A stretch of DNA of 64,000 nt from an uncultured Pelagibacteraceae bacterium (GTDB lineage Bacteria; Pseudomonadota; Alphaproteobacteria; Pelagibacterales; Pelagibacteraceae), in contig CACOKI010000005.1 of assembly GCA_902627735.1 (NCBI GenBank), positions 18,917 to 82,916 on the forward strand. The letters are read 5' to 3'. Position 1 is the first letter of the stretch; each line of letters starts with the position of its first letter. The notes beneath the pieces are model-generated. The model had not been told where the DNA came from, did no database searches, and saw only the letters and a program-made list of their open reading frames with translations. A program made the position numbers and the translations under genes. Below are positions 11,003-18,254 of this stretch, one piece after another.

Positions 11003-11590
11003 TCAATTTCTGATTTTTTTATTTTTGGTAGGATTTTTTTTTCTATATTCTTTACGTTTTTTTTCTGTTTCAATATTTTTATAAATTGATGCTTTTTTTA
11101 AAATTGCCAATTTAATTTCTTCTGAAACATTGCCTTGATTGATATTTGTTCTACAATTATTTATTGTTTCACAATATTTATCGTAAACAACAACTTTAAT
11201 CCCATCAGCACGAATTTCATTTGATAGAAATTGAACCATTATTTTGATAGCTTCTTTTTCATTTCCAACATCGTTGTACCAATCAGTTATTACTATTCCA
11301 CCTCCATAATCTGCACTTGAAAGTGGGACGAAATCTAAAATTTCAATGGTTGCTCTCCACATTTCATTTGATGATGCAAATTCAAAATTGCCAGTCCCAC
11401 CACCTTTACCAAGTTTTGAAAATTTAATTGCTCTACCTTCCTCAATATTTTTTGCAACTCTATCTTTTGCATTTACAGGCACTTTTCTCGCATCCGCTGG
11501 GTCCCAAATTCCGCATTGATTAGTAAAAAGAACTAATGATGCTAAAAAGGCAAATTTAAAAAATAATTTATGTAAATTATTGAAAATCAT
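11003..11590 (-). CDS. DUF3576 domain lipoprotein
   Basis: The 195-aa protein has an N-terminal hydrophobic segment ending near Cys26 (TNQC), which suggests a lipoprotein, although the lipobox is imperfect. The mature part resembles the alphaproteobacterial DUF3576 family, which is often encoded next to leuS; recognisable stretches are WRATIEILDFVPLSSADYGGGIVITDWY. No biochemical function is established. The C-terminus is a lysine/arginine-rich tail. It lies upstream of leuS on the same strand and may be co-transcribed. Confidence 0.75.
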   Translation of the reverse strand: MIFNNLHKLFFKFAFLASLVLFTNQCGIWDPADARKVPVNAKDRVAKNIEEGRAIKFSKLGKGGGTGNFEFASSNEMWRATIEILDFVPLSSADYGGGIVITDWYNDVGNEKEAIKIMVQFLSNEIRADGIKVVVYDKYCETINNCRTNINQGNVSEEIKLAILKKASIYKNIETEKKRKEYRKKNPTKNKKIRN

Positions 11591-11651
11591 AAGACAAACA
11601 TGTATTTAAGTAGTAAGTGTCATAAATTCAATAAATAAAAGGGTTTTTTTG

Positions 11652-11672
11652 TGATATATATGCAACATATCA
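11652..11672. repeat. Inverted repeat upstream of porin
   Basis: TGATAT (11652-11657) and ATATCA (11667-11672) form arms around a 9-bp centre in the 187-bp gap between the DUF3576 gene and the porin. It could be an operator or a weak hairpin; there is no adjacent T tract downstream, so it is not an obvious terminator. In DNA this AT-rich, chance cannot be excluded. Confidence 0.3.
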
Positions 11673-11730
11673 TCAAAAAACACCTAAAATCATCAATTTT
11701 TTGAAAAATTCTCGTTTAATTTAGTTAAAA
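11669..11730 (+). promoter_or_regulatory. Candidate porin promoter with tandem upstream direct repeats
   Basis: ATCATCAA occurs exactly at 11669-11676 and again at 11689-11696, a 20-bp period of about two helical turns. Four bases after the second copy comes TTGAAA (11701-11706), a good -35. Only weak -10 candidates follow at the right spacing (around 11724-11730, GTTAAAA). Activator repeats abutting a -35 with a poor -10 is the usual layout for an OmpR/PhoB-type activated promoter. This is inference; no start site is known. Confidence 0.35.
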
Positions 11731-11740
11731 AACAAGTTCA

Positions 11741-11760
11741 TAATTAATTAATTAATTAAA
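11741..11760. repeat. Tetranucleotide TAAT repeat in porin leader
   Basis: Four perfect TAAT units followed by TAAA lie between the candidate promoter and the Shine-Dalgarno AAGGAG (11763-11768) of the porin gene. Such runs can slip, but the copy number is low and the region is AT-rich, so it may be coincidental. Confidence 0.6.
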
Positions 11761-11777
11761 CATAAGGAGTAATTATT

Positions 11778-12839
11778 ATGAATAAACTAACAAAAATTGG
11801 TGCTTCAGCATTAGCTGGTTCACTAGTTGCTACAGCTGCTTCTGCTGGTTCTTTATCAGTAGGTGGTACTTGGGAAGTAACTGGTGAGTACACTACTGGT
11901 TCTGGATCATCAACAATGATGGCATTAAGTAACAATGGTAACCCTTTTGGAAGTAAAGGAAACTTATCTTTCAGTGGATCAGGTGAAACTGATTGGGGTA
12001 CTGCATCGTTCTTCATGTTTACTGCAGATGGTCAAGCATCTGTATCATCTCACTCACAAACTTTAGATATGGGTGATATGGGAACAATCGGTTTTGACCA
12101 AGGTACTGGAGCATTCGGTCTTGGAACAATCGATGATAAAATGCCAACTGCATACGAAGAAGTATGGAATGGTACAACAGCTACTAATACTGACATCTTA
12201 GATGGTAACGGTGGTTCTGCAGGTGTATTTGGTTACAAAAATACATTTATGGATACATTAGTTAACATCGAGTATGCACCTTCAGTAGGTTCAGGTGATG
12301 CTGGAGATGGTGGTAACAGTTACGTTGCTTCAACAGTTGACGGTACTTCACTAAACTTTGCACTAACTAACTCATCTTTAATGGATGGTTTAACAGTTGG
12401 TTTTGGTCATGGTGAAACTACATACGACATGGCAGCAAGTAATGCTGATCAAATCGACACTGTATCAACTACAGGTTTCTTCACTTACGCAATAGGTGCA
12501 GTAACTGTAGGTTACCAACAAAGTTACACAAGTGGTTCAGTAGGAACAGTATCTTCTGTAGGAAACAGAACTACTGGTGCTAACGATGTTGAAATGTACG
12601 GTATTGCATTTAACGTAAATGATGCTTTATCTGTTTCGTACCAAGACTACGATAACACGTACAAGAAAAGAGGAAGTGAAACTGGAGATGGTATAACTCA
12701 AAATGCAAGCGGTATTCAAGCAGCTTACACTATGGGTGGTGCTACTCTAAGAATTTCCGATGTTTCTGTAGACAACTCTGGTGGTACATCAGGTGACTCA
12801 GAAGATAGAACAGAAATTAGTTTGTTAATGGCATTCTAA
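11778..12839 (+). CDS. Outer-membrane porin-like protein
   Basis: The 353-aa protein starts with a clear signal peptide (MNKLTKIGASALAGS...) with likely cleavage after ASA at residue 23. The mature part is Gly/Ser/Thr/Asn-rich with many alternating aromatic and polar stretches and ends in Phe (SLLMAF), a typical beta-barrel C-terminal signal. It resembles the general porins that are abundant in SAR11 cells. Codon use is richer in GCT/GGT/AAC than in neighbours, it has one of the strongest Shine-Dalgarno sequences in the window and a strong terminator follows; all three suggest very high expression. Solute specificity cannot be told. Confidence 0.85.
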   Translation: MNKLTKIGASALAGSLVATAASAGSLSVGGTWEVTGEYTTGSGSSTMMALSNNGNPFGSKGNLSFSGSGETDWGTASFFMFTADGQASVSSHSQTLDMGDMGTIGFDQGTGAFGLGTIDDKMPTAYEEVWNGTTATNTDILDGNGGSAGVFGYKNTFMDTLVNIEYAPSVGSGDAGDGGNSYVASTVDGTSLNFALTNSSLMDGLTVGFGHGETTYDMAASNADQIDTVSTTGFFTYAIGAVTVGYQQSYTSGSVGTVSSVGNRTTGANDVEMYGIAFNVNDALSVSYQDYDNTYKKRGSETGDGITQNASGIQAAYTMGGATLRISDVSVDNSGGTSGDSEDRTEISLLMAF

Positions 12840-12863
12840 TTTAGTTTTATACTAATATTTATT

Positions 12864-12898
12864 AAAACGGCCCTTTTTTAAAAGGGCCGTTTTTTTTT
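12864..12898 (+). terminator. Strong intrinsic terminator after porin
   Basis: AAAACGGCCCTTTT (12864-12877) pairs with AAAAGGGCCGTTTT (12880-12893), followed by further T to 12898. The GC core CGGCCC/GGGCCG is exceptional for this AT-rich DNA. It lies 25 nt after the porin stop and should end its transcript cleanly. Confidence 0.95.
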
Positions 12899-12942
12899 AT
12901 ATTCAATTTTATAATTTTTAAATTTTTGTTATCTTTATATTT

Positions 12943-14352
12943 ATGGACCAAGAAAAAATTACTCGTTTTTTTAATGAAGGTAATTATTGGGAAGCCTTAA
13001 ATTATTTAAAAGAAAATTCTAAACAAGAAAAGCATATTTTATCTGATTGGTATTTAGGAAACGTTTATTTTAAGTTACACCAATATAGTAAAGCGTTAGA
13101 ACACATTTTAAATTTCATTTCAGTTAAAAAAAAAGACCCGCTAAATTTGAATTTTTTAGGAGAAATTTATCTTGAAATGAATCATTATAAAAAGGCAAAT
13201 GAAGTTTTTAATGAAATCATAAAAATCGAACCTACCAATAAAGCTGCCTTATTAAATTTGGCAAAAATCAATTTGAATATTGGCAATTTAGAGCAAAGTG
13301 AAAATTTTTATAAAACAATTTTTGAGAATGATCAAAAAAACTTAAGTTATATTTATTCTTTATCCAGAATAAATAATGAATATTTATCTGATGAAATATT
13401 AAACAAAATAGAAAAAAAAAATTTAACTTATATCAATCAAATATATTTAAAGCTTATCTTAGCCAGGAAATTTGAATTAAACAAAGACTATAAAAAAGAA
13501 ATAGAAAATTTATCGGAAGCTCATCGAATTTATTTGTTAAATAAAGAAAAAGCTCTTAACCAACAATTTAATTTTCATAGTAAATTATTACCTGAATTTA
13601 TGGATAAATTGAAATCTTCTAAAGTTAATTCATTTAAAGGTTTTAAACCGATCTTTATTACTGGACTTCCAAGATCTGGTACCACATTAGTTGAAAGGAT
13701 AATTGTTTCAGGAAAAAAAAATATACAAAGTTTAGGAGAAACGGATGTATTTGATAAAGTTTTTTTTTCAAACCAGATTATAAAGAATCAAAAAAATATT
13801 TTACAATCAAATTTTAATTTTTTAATCGAAAAAATTTTAAATCAATATAAGGAGCAAGGTTTAAATAACCAAAATGATTTATTTACTGATAAATCGATTA
13901 CAAATTTCTTATATATAGAATTGATAAACAAAATTTTTCCTAATGCTAAATTTATTTACTGTTCTCGTAATCCGCTAGCAAATATCATTGGTATTTTTCG
14001 AAGTTTTTTACCTAGGGTCTATTGGAGTCATTCTTTGGAAAAAATTTTCTCAATCTCAGAACTTTATTTAAATAGATTAAATAATTTAAAAAAAGACAAT
14101 TTGAAAAATCTTTTAATAATTAATTTAGAAGATTTAACAAACGATCCAATAAATGTTTCGAAAAATCTATATAAATTTTTAAATTTAGATTGGTCTAAAA
14201 AATGTTTAGAAAGTAATAATAAAAATTTAATCATTAAAACTGCAAGTAATTTACAAGCAAGAAATGAAATTAAAAAACATGATTTAGATTATATTAAATC
14301 TTATTCAAAAATTCTTAAAGAATTAGGTTTTAAAAATAAATTGCTAATTTAA
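12943..14352 (+). CDS. TPR-containing sulfotransferase family protein
   Basis: The 469-aa protein has N-terminal tetratricopeptide repeats (about residues 30-135), then a sulfotransferase domain. The 5'-phosphosulfate-binding loop is GLPRSGTT at residues 241-248, and the 3'-phosphate-binding region includes CSRNPLANIIGIFRS. Such enzymes transfer sulfate from PAPS to a protein or glycan; the acceptor is unknown. No signal peptide is visible. It is transcribed away from the porin, after the terminator, and ends 9 nt inside the 3' end of a paralogue on the opposite strand. Confidence 0.85.
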   Translation: MDQEKITRFFNEGNYWEALNYLKENSKQEKHILSDWYLGNVYFKLHQYSKALEHILNFISVKKKDPLNLNFLGEIYLEMNHYKKANEVFNEIIKIEPTNKAALLNLAKINLNIGNLEQSENFYKTIFENDQKNLSYIYSLSRINNEYLSDEILNKIEKKNLTYINQIYLKLILARKFELNKDYKKEIENLSEAHRIYLLNKEKALNQQFNFHSKLLPEFMDKLKSSKVNSFKGFKPIFITGLPRSGTTLVERIIVSGKKNIQSLGETDVFDKVFFSNQIIKNQKNILQSNFNFLIEKILNQYKEQGLNNQNDLFTDKSITNFLYIELINKIFPNAKFIYCSRNPLANIIGIFRSFLPRVYWSHSLEKIFSISELYLNRLNNLKKDNLKNLLIINLEDLTNDPINVSKNLYKFLNLDWSKKCLESNNKNLIIKTASNLQARNEIKKHDLDYIKSYSKILKELGFKNKLLI

Positions 14353-15900
14353 TTTTTCTAAAATTTCATAAATCTCTAAGAGTTTATTTTCATAAAATTG
14401 AGATGAATTAATTGACGATTTATAAATTGGTTTATTTGCTTGATTTATACTTAAAGTTTTAATTGGATTGGTATTTTTATGATGGTTTAAACATTTTTCG
14501 TCCCATTCGAGTCCACAAAATTTTATTAGATCTTTTATTTTTGAATCTTTATTATTTATTAAATTTTCATACTCTGAATTATAAATTTGATTTGGAAATA
14601 ATTTGTTCCAAAATTTCATCAAATCATGATAAATTAAATAATACTCACCCATTTCGTTTTGATCATAAAGCCATTTCTCTCCTGTTGTATCTGGAAATAG
14701 ATTTTTAAAAATTGAAAGACAATTGTCTTTTGGATTTCTATAGGAGTGTATTATTTTTGAATTTGGAAAAAAAATTTTTATAAAACCTATATACCAAAAG
14801 TTTGTTAAAGTTTTATCTAATATGAATTTTTTTTTAATATTAAACTGTTTTAGGAAATTGTCATATTCACTTCCAAAATTAGAATTAATAAATTTAGTTA
14901 TTTGATTTTCGTTAATTTTTTTATCAATAATTATATTTTTATCAATATGATCATATAAATAACCAATCTCACTTACGGACCCAACTTTTGAATGTGAAGA
15001 TATAATTTTTTCTAAAAGAGTGGTTCCTGACCTTGGCAAACCTAGAATAAAAATCTTATTATTATCAGAATTTTCATCATTTTTCTTAAATTGAATTTTT
15101 GAAAAATATTTTTTTATATCTTCTGCTTTTTTTTTATAAAAATTTATTTTAGAAGATAACTTTTCTTTTTTTAGGTTATTCCCTTGTTCGAAATGTTTAA
15201 ATGATTCTTCGTAATTTTTTTTATCCTCAAAAGCCTTTCCTAAACCAAAATGTAATAAAATTTTATTGTCTCTATCTAACTTTGTATTTTGAAGTTTATC
15301 AATCATTGATGATAAATGTTTATCATTAATACTATCTTTATAATTGAGTAACATACTCAAATTTTGATCAGCTTTACAAAAATCGTTTCTAAGTTCGAGC
15401 GCTTTAAACAAATGATTTTTCGCTAAATCCATCTCATTTTTTACTTGTAAAATATTAGATATATTAAGATGTAGTTCAGGTAGATTTTCATCAATTTGTA
15501 GAGCTTTCTTGTAGTTTGATAATGCATCCTCAAAGAAGTACGTGTCTTTTTTTAAATTAGCTATATTTACAATAGCGTTTATGTAATTTTCATTTTCTAG
15601 AATGAGATCTTTGAAAATTTTTTCAGCTTTTGAGTATTCTCTTATTGATTTATAAGAAATTCCAAGATTATTTTTTGCAGAAATATTTTTTGAATTGTTT
15701 TCAATTGCATTTTGAAATGATGTTATAGCTTTAAGGTGATTTCCAACTCTCTGAAAACATAAACCTGCTAAATTCCATAAAAAATCATTATTTGGATTTT
15801 TTTTTAACAGAGAAGAACATTTATTTAAAATTTCATTATAGTCTCCAAATTTATATTTATTAATAAGTATTTGTATTTCTTCATTAATTTTTTGATTCAT
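14344..15900 (-). CDS. TPR-containing sulfotransferase family protein
   Basis: The 518-aa protein has a longer TPR array than its convergent neighbour (about residues 10-175) and a sulfotransferase domain with GLPRSGTT near residue 285 and the 3'-phosphate-binding segment HSYRNPKDNCLSIFKNLFP. The putative role is PAPS-dependent sulfation of an unknown acceptor. It shares architecture with the 12943-14352 gene but is not a recent duplicate, judging by the low identity outside the motifs. Its TAG lies inside the last codons of that gene (9-nt overlap). It is 7 nt upstream of the thiE-like gene's stop side on the same strand. Confidence 0.85.
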   Translation of the reverse strand: MNQKINEEIQILINKYKFGDYNEILNKCSSLLKKNPNNDFLWNLAGLCFQRVGNHLKAITSFQNAIENNSKNISAKNNLGISYKSIREYSKAEKIFKDLILENENYINAIVNIANLKKDTYFFEDALSNYKKALQIDENLPELHLNISNILQVKNEMDLAKNHLFKALELRNDFCKADQNLSMLLNYKDSINDKHLSSMIDKLQNTKLDRDNKILLHFGLGKAFEDKKNYEESFKHFEQGNNLKKEKLSSKINFYKKKAEDIKKYFSKIQFKKNDENSDNNKIFILGLPRSGTTLLEKIISSHSKVGSVSEIGYLYDHIDKNIIIDKKINENQITKFINSNFGSEYDNFLKQFNIKKKFILDKTLTNFWYIGFIKIFFPNSKIIHSYRNPKDNCLSIFKNLFPDTTGEKWLYDQNEMGEYYLIYHDLMKFWNKLFPNQIYNSEYENLINNKDSKIKDLIKFCGLEWDEKCLNHHKNTNPIKTLSINQANKPIYKSSINSSQFYENKLLEIYEILEKLN

Positions 15901-15907
15901 TGTTAAT

Positions 15908-16444
15908 TTAATATTTGAAATAACTTATAGATGCAAATCCATTCGTATTTATCAGTTTTAAAAGTTTCAAATTTATTTTATTTATACCACCTAGTGCTAT
16001 ATTTGGTAATTTTGTAAGATTTGCTAGTAAGTTATATCTATACAATCCAAGAGGTTTATTTGAACCCTTTTTTTTAAATAAAGGTGAAAAAAAAATTAAT
16101 TGAACTTTTTGCATTTCCTTAATCCTAATTTGTTTTAAGTTATGTGCGGATCCAATGATTATGAATTTTTTTTTATTTTTTTTGATTTTATAATTTTTTT
16201 TTGTATTAAATGATGGAATATATAGTCCATCCAAATTATGTTTTATAGCAATATCTGGATAATTACTTATAAGAAATTTTACATTATTATTTTTACAATA
16301 TTTTTTAAATTTAATAATGTCTTGATCATTAGGTTTTTTTTCGTAATTTCTATAAATTAAAACTATATTTTTATTAAGTTTATTTATATTTTTTATATTT
16401 AAATTATCTATGAAATGATAAAATTTTGGTAAATATTTATGCAT
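15908..16444 (-). CDS. Thiamine-phosphate synthase/TenI-like protein, divergent
   Basis: The 178-aa protein resembles the ThiE/TenI TIM barrel: LDGLYIP matches the GADGVHLG strand, IIGSAHNLKQ the IGxSxH strand, FFSPLFKKKGSNKPLG the GPVFPTxTK phosphate loop, and NIALGGI the final VAIGGI. The early Q-x-R-x-K substrate segment of ThiE is not clear (YRNYEK is the nearest) and the protein is about 30 aa shorter than usual. It may be a reduced ThiE coupling HMP-PP and thiazole phosphate, or a TenI-like relative. I chose the ATG at 16444 (a TTG lies one codon earlier); this start shares ATGCAT with divergent yggS. Confidence 0.65.
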   Translation of the reverse strand: MHKYLPKFYHFIDNLNIKNINKLNKNIVLIYRNYEKKPNDQDIIKFKKYCKNNNVKFLISNYPDIAIKHNLDGLYIPSFNTKKNYKIKKNKKKFIIIGSAHNLKQIRIKEMQKVQLIFFSPLFKKKGSNKPLGLYRYNLLANLTKLPNIALGGINKINLKLLKLINTNGFASISYFKY

Positions 16445-17083
16445 CAATCAGTAAAAAATTTAATTTCAATTAAAAAAGAGTTAGAGTCAATTAGTAATAA
16501 ATTACCATCAATAATTGCAGTAAGCAAAACATTTTCAATATCAAATATTTTACCATTGATTGATTATGGTCATGTACATTTTGGTGAGAATAAAGTTCAA
16601 GAAGCTTTAGAAAAATGGAAAAATATTAAAGAACAGTTTAGCCAAATCAAGTTGCACATGATAGGAAAATTACAAACAAATAAAGTAAAATTTGCTTTGC
16701 CGCTTTTTGATTTTATTCACTCTTTAGATAACGAAAAACTTGCAAAAAAAATAGCTACTGAGCAAACTAAATATCAAAAAAAACCTAAAATTTTTATTCA
16801 AGTAAATATAGGTGATGAAAATCAAAAATCAGGAATAAATAAACATGATTTAAAAAATTTTTATAATTATTGTAATGAGTTAAATTTAGATATTATTGGA
16901 TTAATGTGCATACCTCCTGCAGATGTAAAAACTGATACATTTTTTAAAGAAATGAGTTTTCTGAAAAATGATTTAGCACTTTCTGATTTGAGTATGGGAA
17001 TGTCATCAGATTATCTTGATGCTACAAAAAATTTTTCGACTTATGTTAGAATAGGATCTAAAATTTTTGGAAAAAGATCTTAA
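16439..17083 (+). CDS. YggS-family pyridoxal phosphate homeostasis protein
   Basis: This family (PLPBP) binds pyridoxal 5'-phosphate without known catalysis and helps keep B6 and amino-acid pools balanced. The 214-aa protein has the PLP lysine in AVSKTF (Lys30), HFGENKVQEA, HMIGKLQTNK and the C-terminal LSMGMSSDYLDA and RIGSKIFG segments, all family hallmarks. The ATG at 16439 begins the ATGCAT palindrome that also contains the start of the divergent thiE-like gene, so its promoter must lie in that gene. Its TAA shares TTAA with the convergent L,D-transpeptidase-like gene. Confidence 0.93.
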   Translation: MHQSVKNLISIKKELESISNKLPSIIAVSKTFSISNILPLIDYGHVHFGENKVQEALEKWKNIKEQFSQIKLHMIGKLQTNKVKFALPLFDFIHSLDNEKLAKKIATEQTKYQKKPKIFIQVNIGDENQKSGINKHDLKNFYNYCNELNLDIIGLMCIPPADVKTDTFFKEMSFLKNDLALSDLSMGMSSDYLDATKNFSTYVRIGSKIFGKRS

Positions 17084-17571
17084 TTAATTAAAATCTTTGT
17101 TCTTTTATTGATTAATTTTAACATTATTAAAAAATCTTTTTTTTTAAGAGCAATACAACCATTTGTAGGTTTATAATTTTGTGTCAAATGAATAAATATA
17201 CAACTTCCAAGACCTTTTTTAGGTTTATTAAAATTATATTTTATCGGTATTAATAAATCGTATTTATTATCATTACGGAATAATTTTTCATGCTTAATGT
17301 TTTTTTTTATTTTAATCATTTTGTTATATTTCTTATTTAAAACATCATCACACCAACCCATATTTTTTTTTATTTCTTTACATTTAAGTTTTGTCAAAAA
17401 TTTTTTGATTTTATCTTTTCTAAAATATAACTCTCCAATATTATAAAGACCTTTAGGAGTTTTTTTATCGCCCTCAATTTTTTTATAGCTAACACCGCCT
17501 TTTCCAACGCAACAATCAAATAAAAAATCTCCTACCTTAAGAGAATGTTTATTTTTTAAGTAAATTATCAT
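17080..17571 (-). CDS. L,D-transpeptidase (YkuD) catalytic-domain protein
   Basis: The 163-aa protein carries the YkuD signature: His128 in IFIHL and catalytic Cys139 in TNGCIAL (consensus H...[ST]xGC). Family members form 3-3 peptidoglycan cross-links or attach lipoproteins. No signal peptide or membrane segment is visible at the N-terminus (MIIYLKNKHSLKVGDF), which is unusual for a periplasmic enzyme, so export or a different start is an open question. The short form resembles the compact family annotated as L,D-peptidoglycan transpeptidases in alphaproteobacteria. It ends on a shared TTAA with yggS. Confidence 0.8.
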   Translation of the reverse strand: MIIYLKNKHSLKVGDFLFDCCVGKGGVSYKKIEGDKKTPKGLYNIGELYFRKDKIKKFLTKLKCKEIKKNMGWCDDVLNKKYNKMIKIKKNIKHEKLFRNDNKYDLLIPIKYNFNKPKKGLGSCIFIHLTQNYKPTNGCIALKKKDFLIMLKLINKRTKILIN

Positions 17572-17584
17572 ATCTTGAATATAT

Positions 17585-18148
17585 ATGATTATTCAAAATT
17601 TATTAATTTATGATTTTGATGAATTATTTGAAATATTAATAGAAATTGAAAAAGAAATTAATTACAAAGTTTTAAAAATATCGGAAAAAGATTTATCTAA
17701 AATAGTTGAAAATTATGGTGAAAATTATCTTTTGATAACAAATAAAAAAAAAACTGAAATTAAAAATCAACTTTTGGTAGAAAATAGACCAATTAAATTA
17801 AATAAATTAATAGAAAAAATTAATATTGCTTTTTTAAAATTAAACTTCAATCAGCAATCAGAGAAAAAAATAGGTAAATACTCAATCGATATAAATTCAA
17901 GAGAGTTAAAATTTAATAAATCATCTTTAAAATTAACAGAAAAAGAATGTGATTTAATAATCTATCTATTTGAAGCAAAAAAACCTATTTCAATTAAAAA
18001 TTTACAATTGAGTGTATGGGGCCATCAATCAAAATTAGAAACCCATACAGTTGAAACTCATATTTATAGACTTAGAAAAAAAATATTAGAAACATTTAAA
18101 GATGAAAATTTTATTGTGAGTAAAAAAAATGGTTACAAGATTAATTAA
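17585..18148 (+). CDS. Orphan OmpR/PhoB-type winged-helix regulator
   Basis: The C-terminal half (about residues 90-187) matches the OmpR/PhoB effector domain: LTEKECDLIIYLFE, the VWGH segment after helix 2, the recognition helix THTVETHIYRLRKKI and the wing FIVSKKNGYKIN. The N-terminal 80 residues occupy the place of a receiver domain but lack a recognisable DD pair, phospho-Asp context or conserved Lys. It may therefore work without phosphorylation. No histidine kinase is nearby. It is divergent from the L,D-transpeptidase-like gene (13-bp gap) and its 3' end overlaps the small arfA-like gene by 20 nt. Confidence 0.82.
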   Translation: MIIQNLLIYDFDELFEILIEIEKEINYKVLKISEKDLSKIVENYGENYLLITNKKKTEIKNQLLVENRPIKLNKLIEKINIAFLKLNFNQQSEKKIGKYSIDINSRELKFNKSSLKLTEKECDLIIYLFEAKKPISIKNLQLSVWGHQSKLETHTVETHIYRLRKKILETFKDENFIVSKKNGYKIN

Positions 18149-18254
18149 AAAAAAAAACATTATTGCAAAAGACTTATTTAGCAGAAAATATAAACCAAGA
18201 ATAATTAAACCAAAAAAAGGTAAAGGAAGCTTTAAGAGAATTAAAAAAGCTTAA
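18129..18254 (+). CDS. ArfA-like alternative ribosome-rescue factor (41 aa)
   Basis: A 41-codon frame starting at ATG 18129 encodes a very basic peptide: MVTRLIKKKNIIAKDLF then SRKYKPRIIKPKKGKGSFKR. The segment LF..RK..PRI.KPKKGKGSFKR parallels ArfA of E. coli (LFRQRVEKNKKGKGSYMRK), the factor that recruits RF2 to ribosomes stalled on mRNAs without a stop codon. The match covers the KKGKGS core that lies in the mRNA channel. It overlaps the upstream regulator gene by 20 nt and shares TTAA with convergent 18251-19180, so it has no free sequence of its own at either end. Confidence is good for the family, moderate for function. Confidence 0.75.
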   Translation: MVTRLIKKKNIIAKDLFSRKYKPRIIKPKKGKGSFKRIKKA

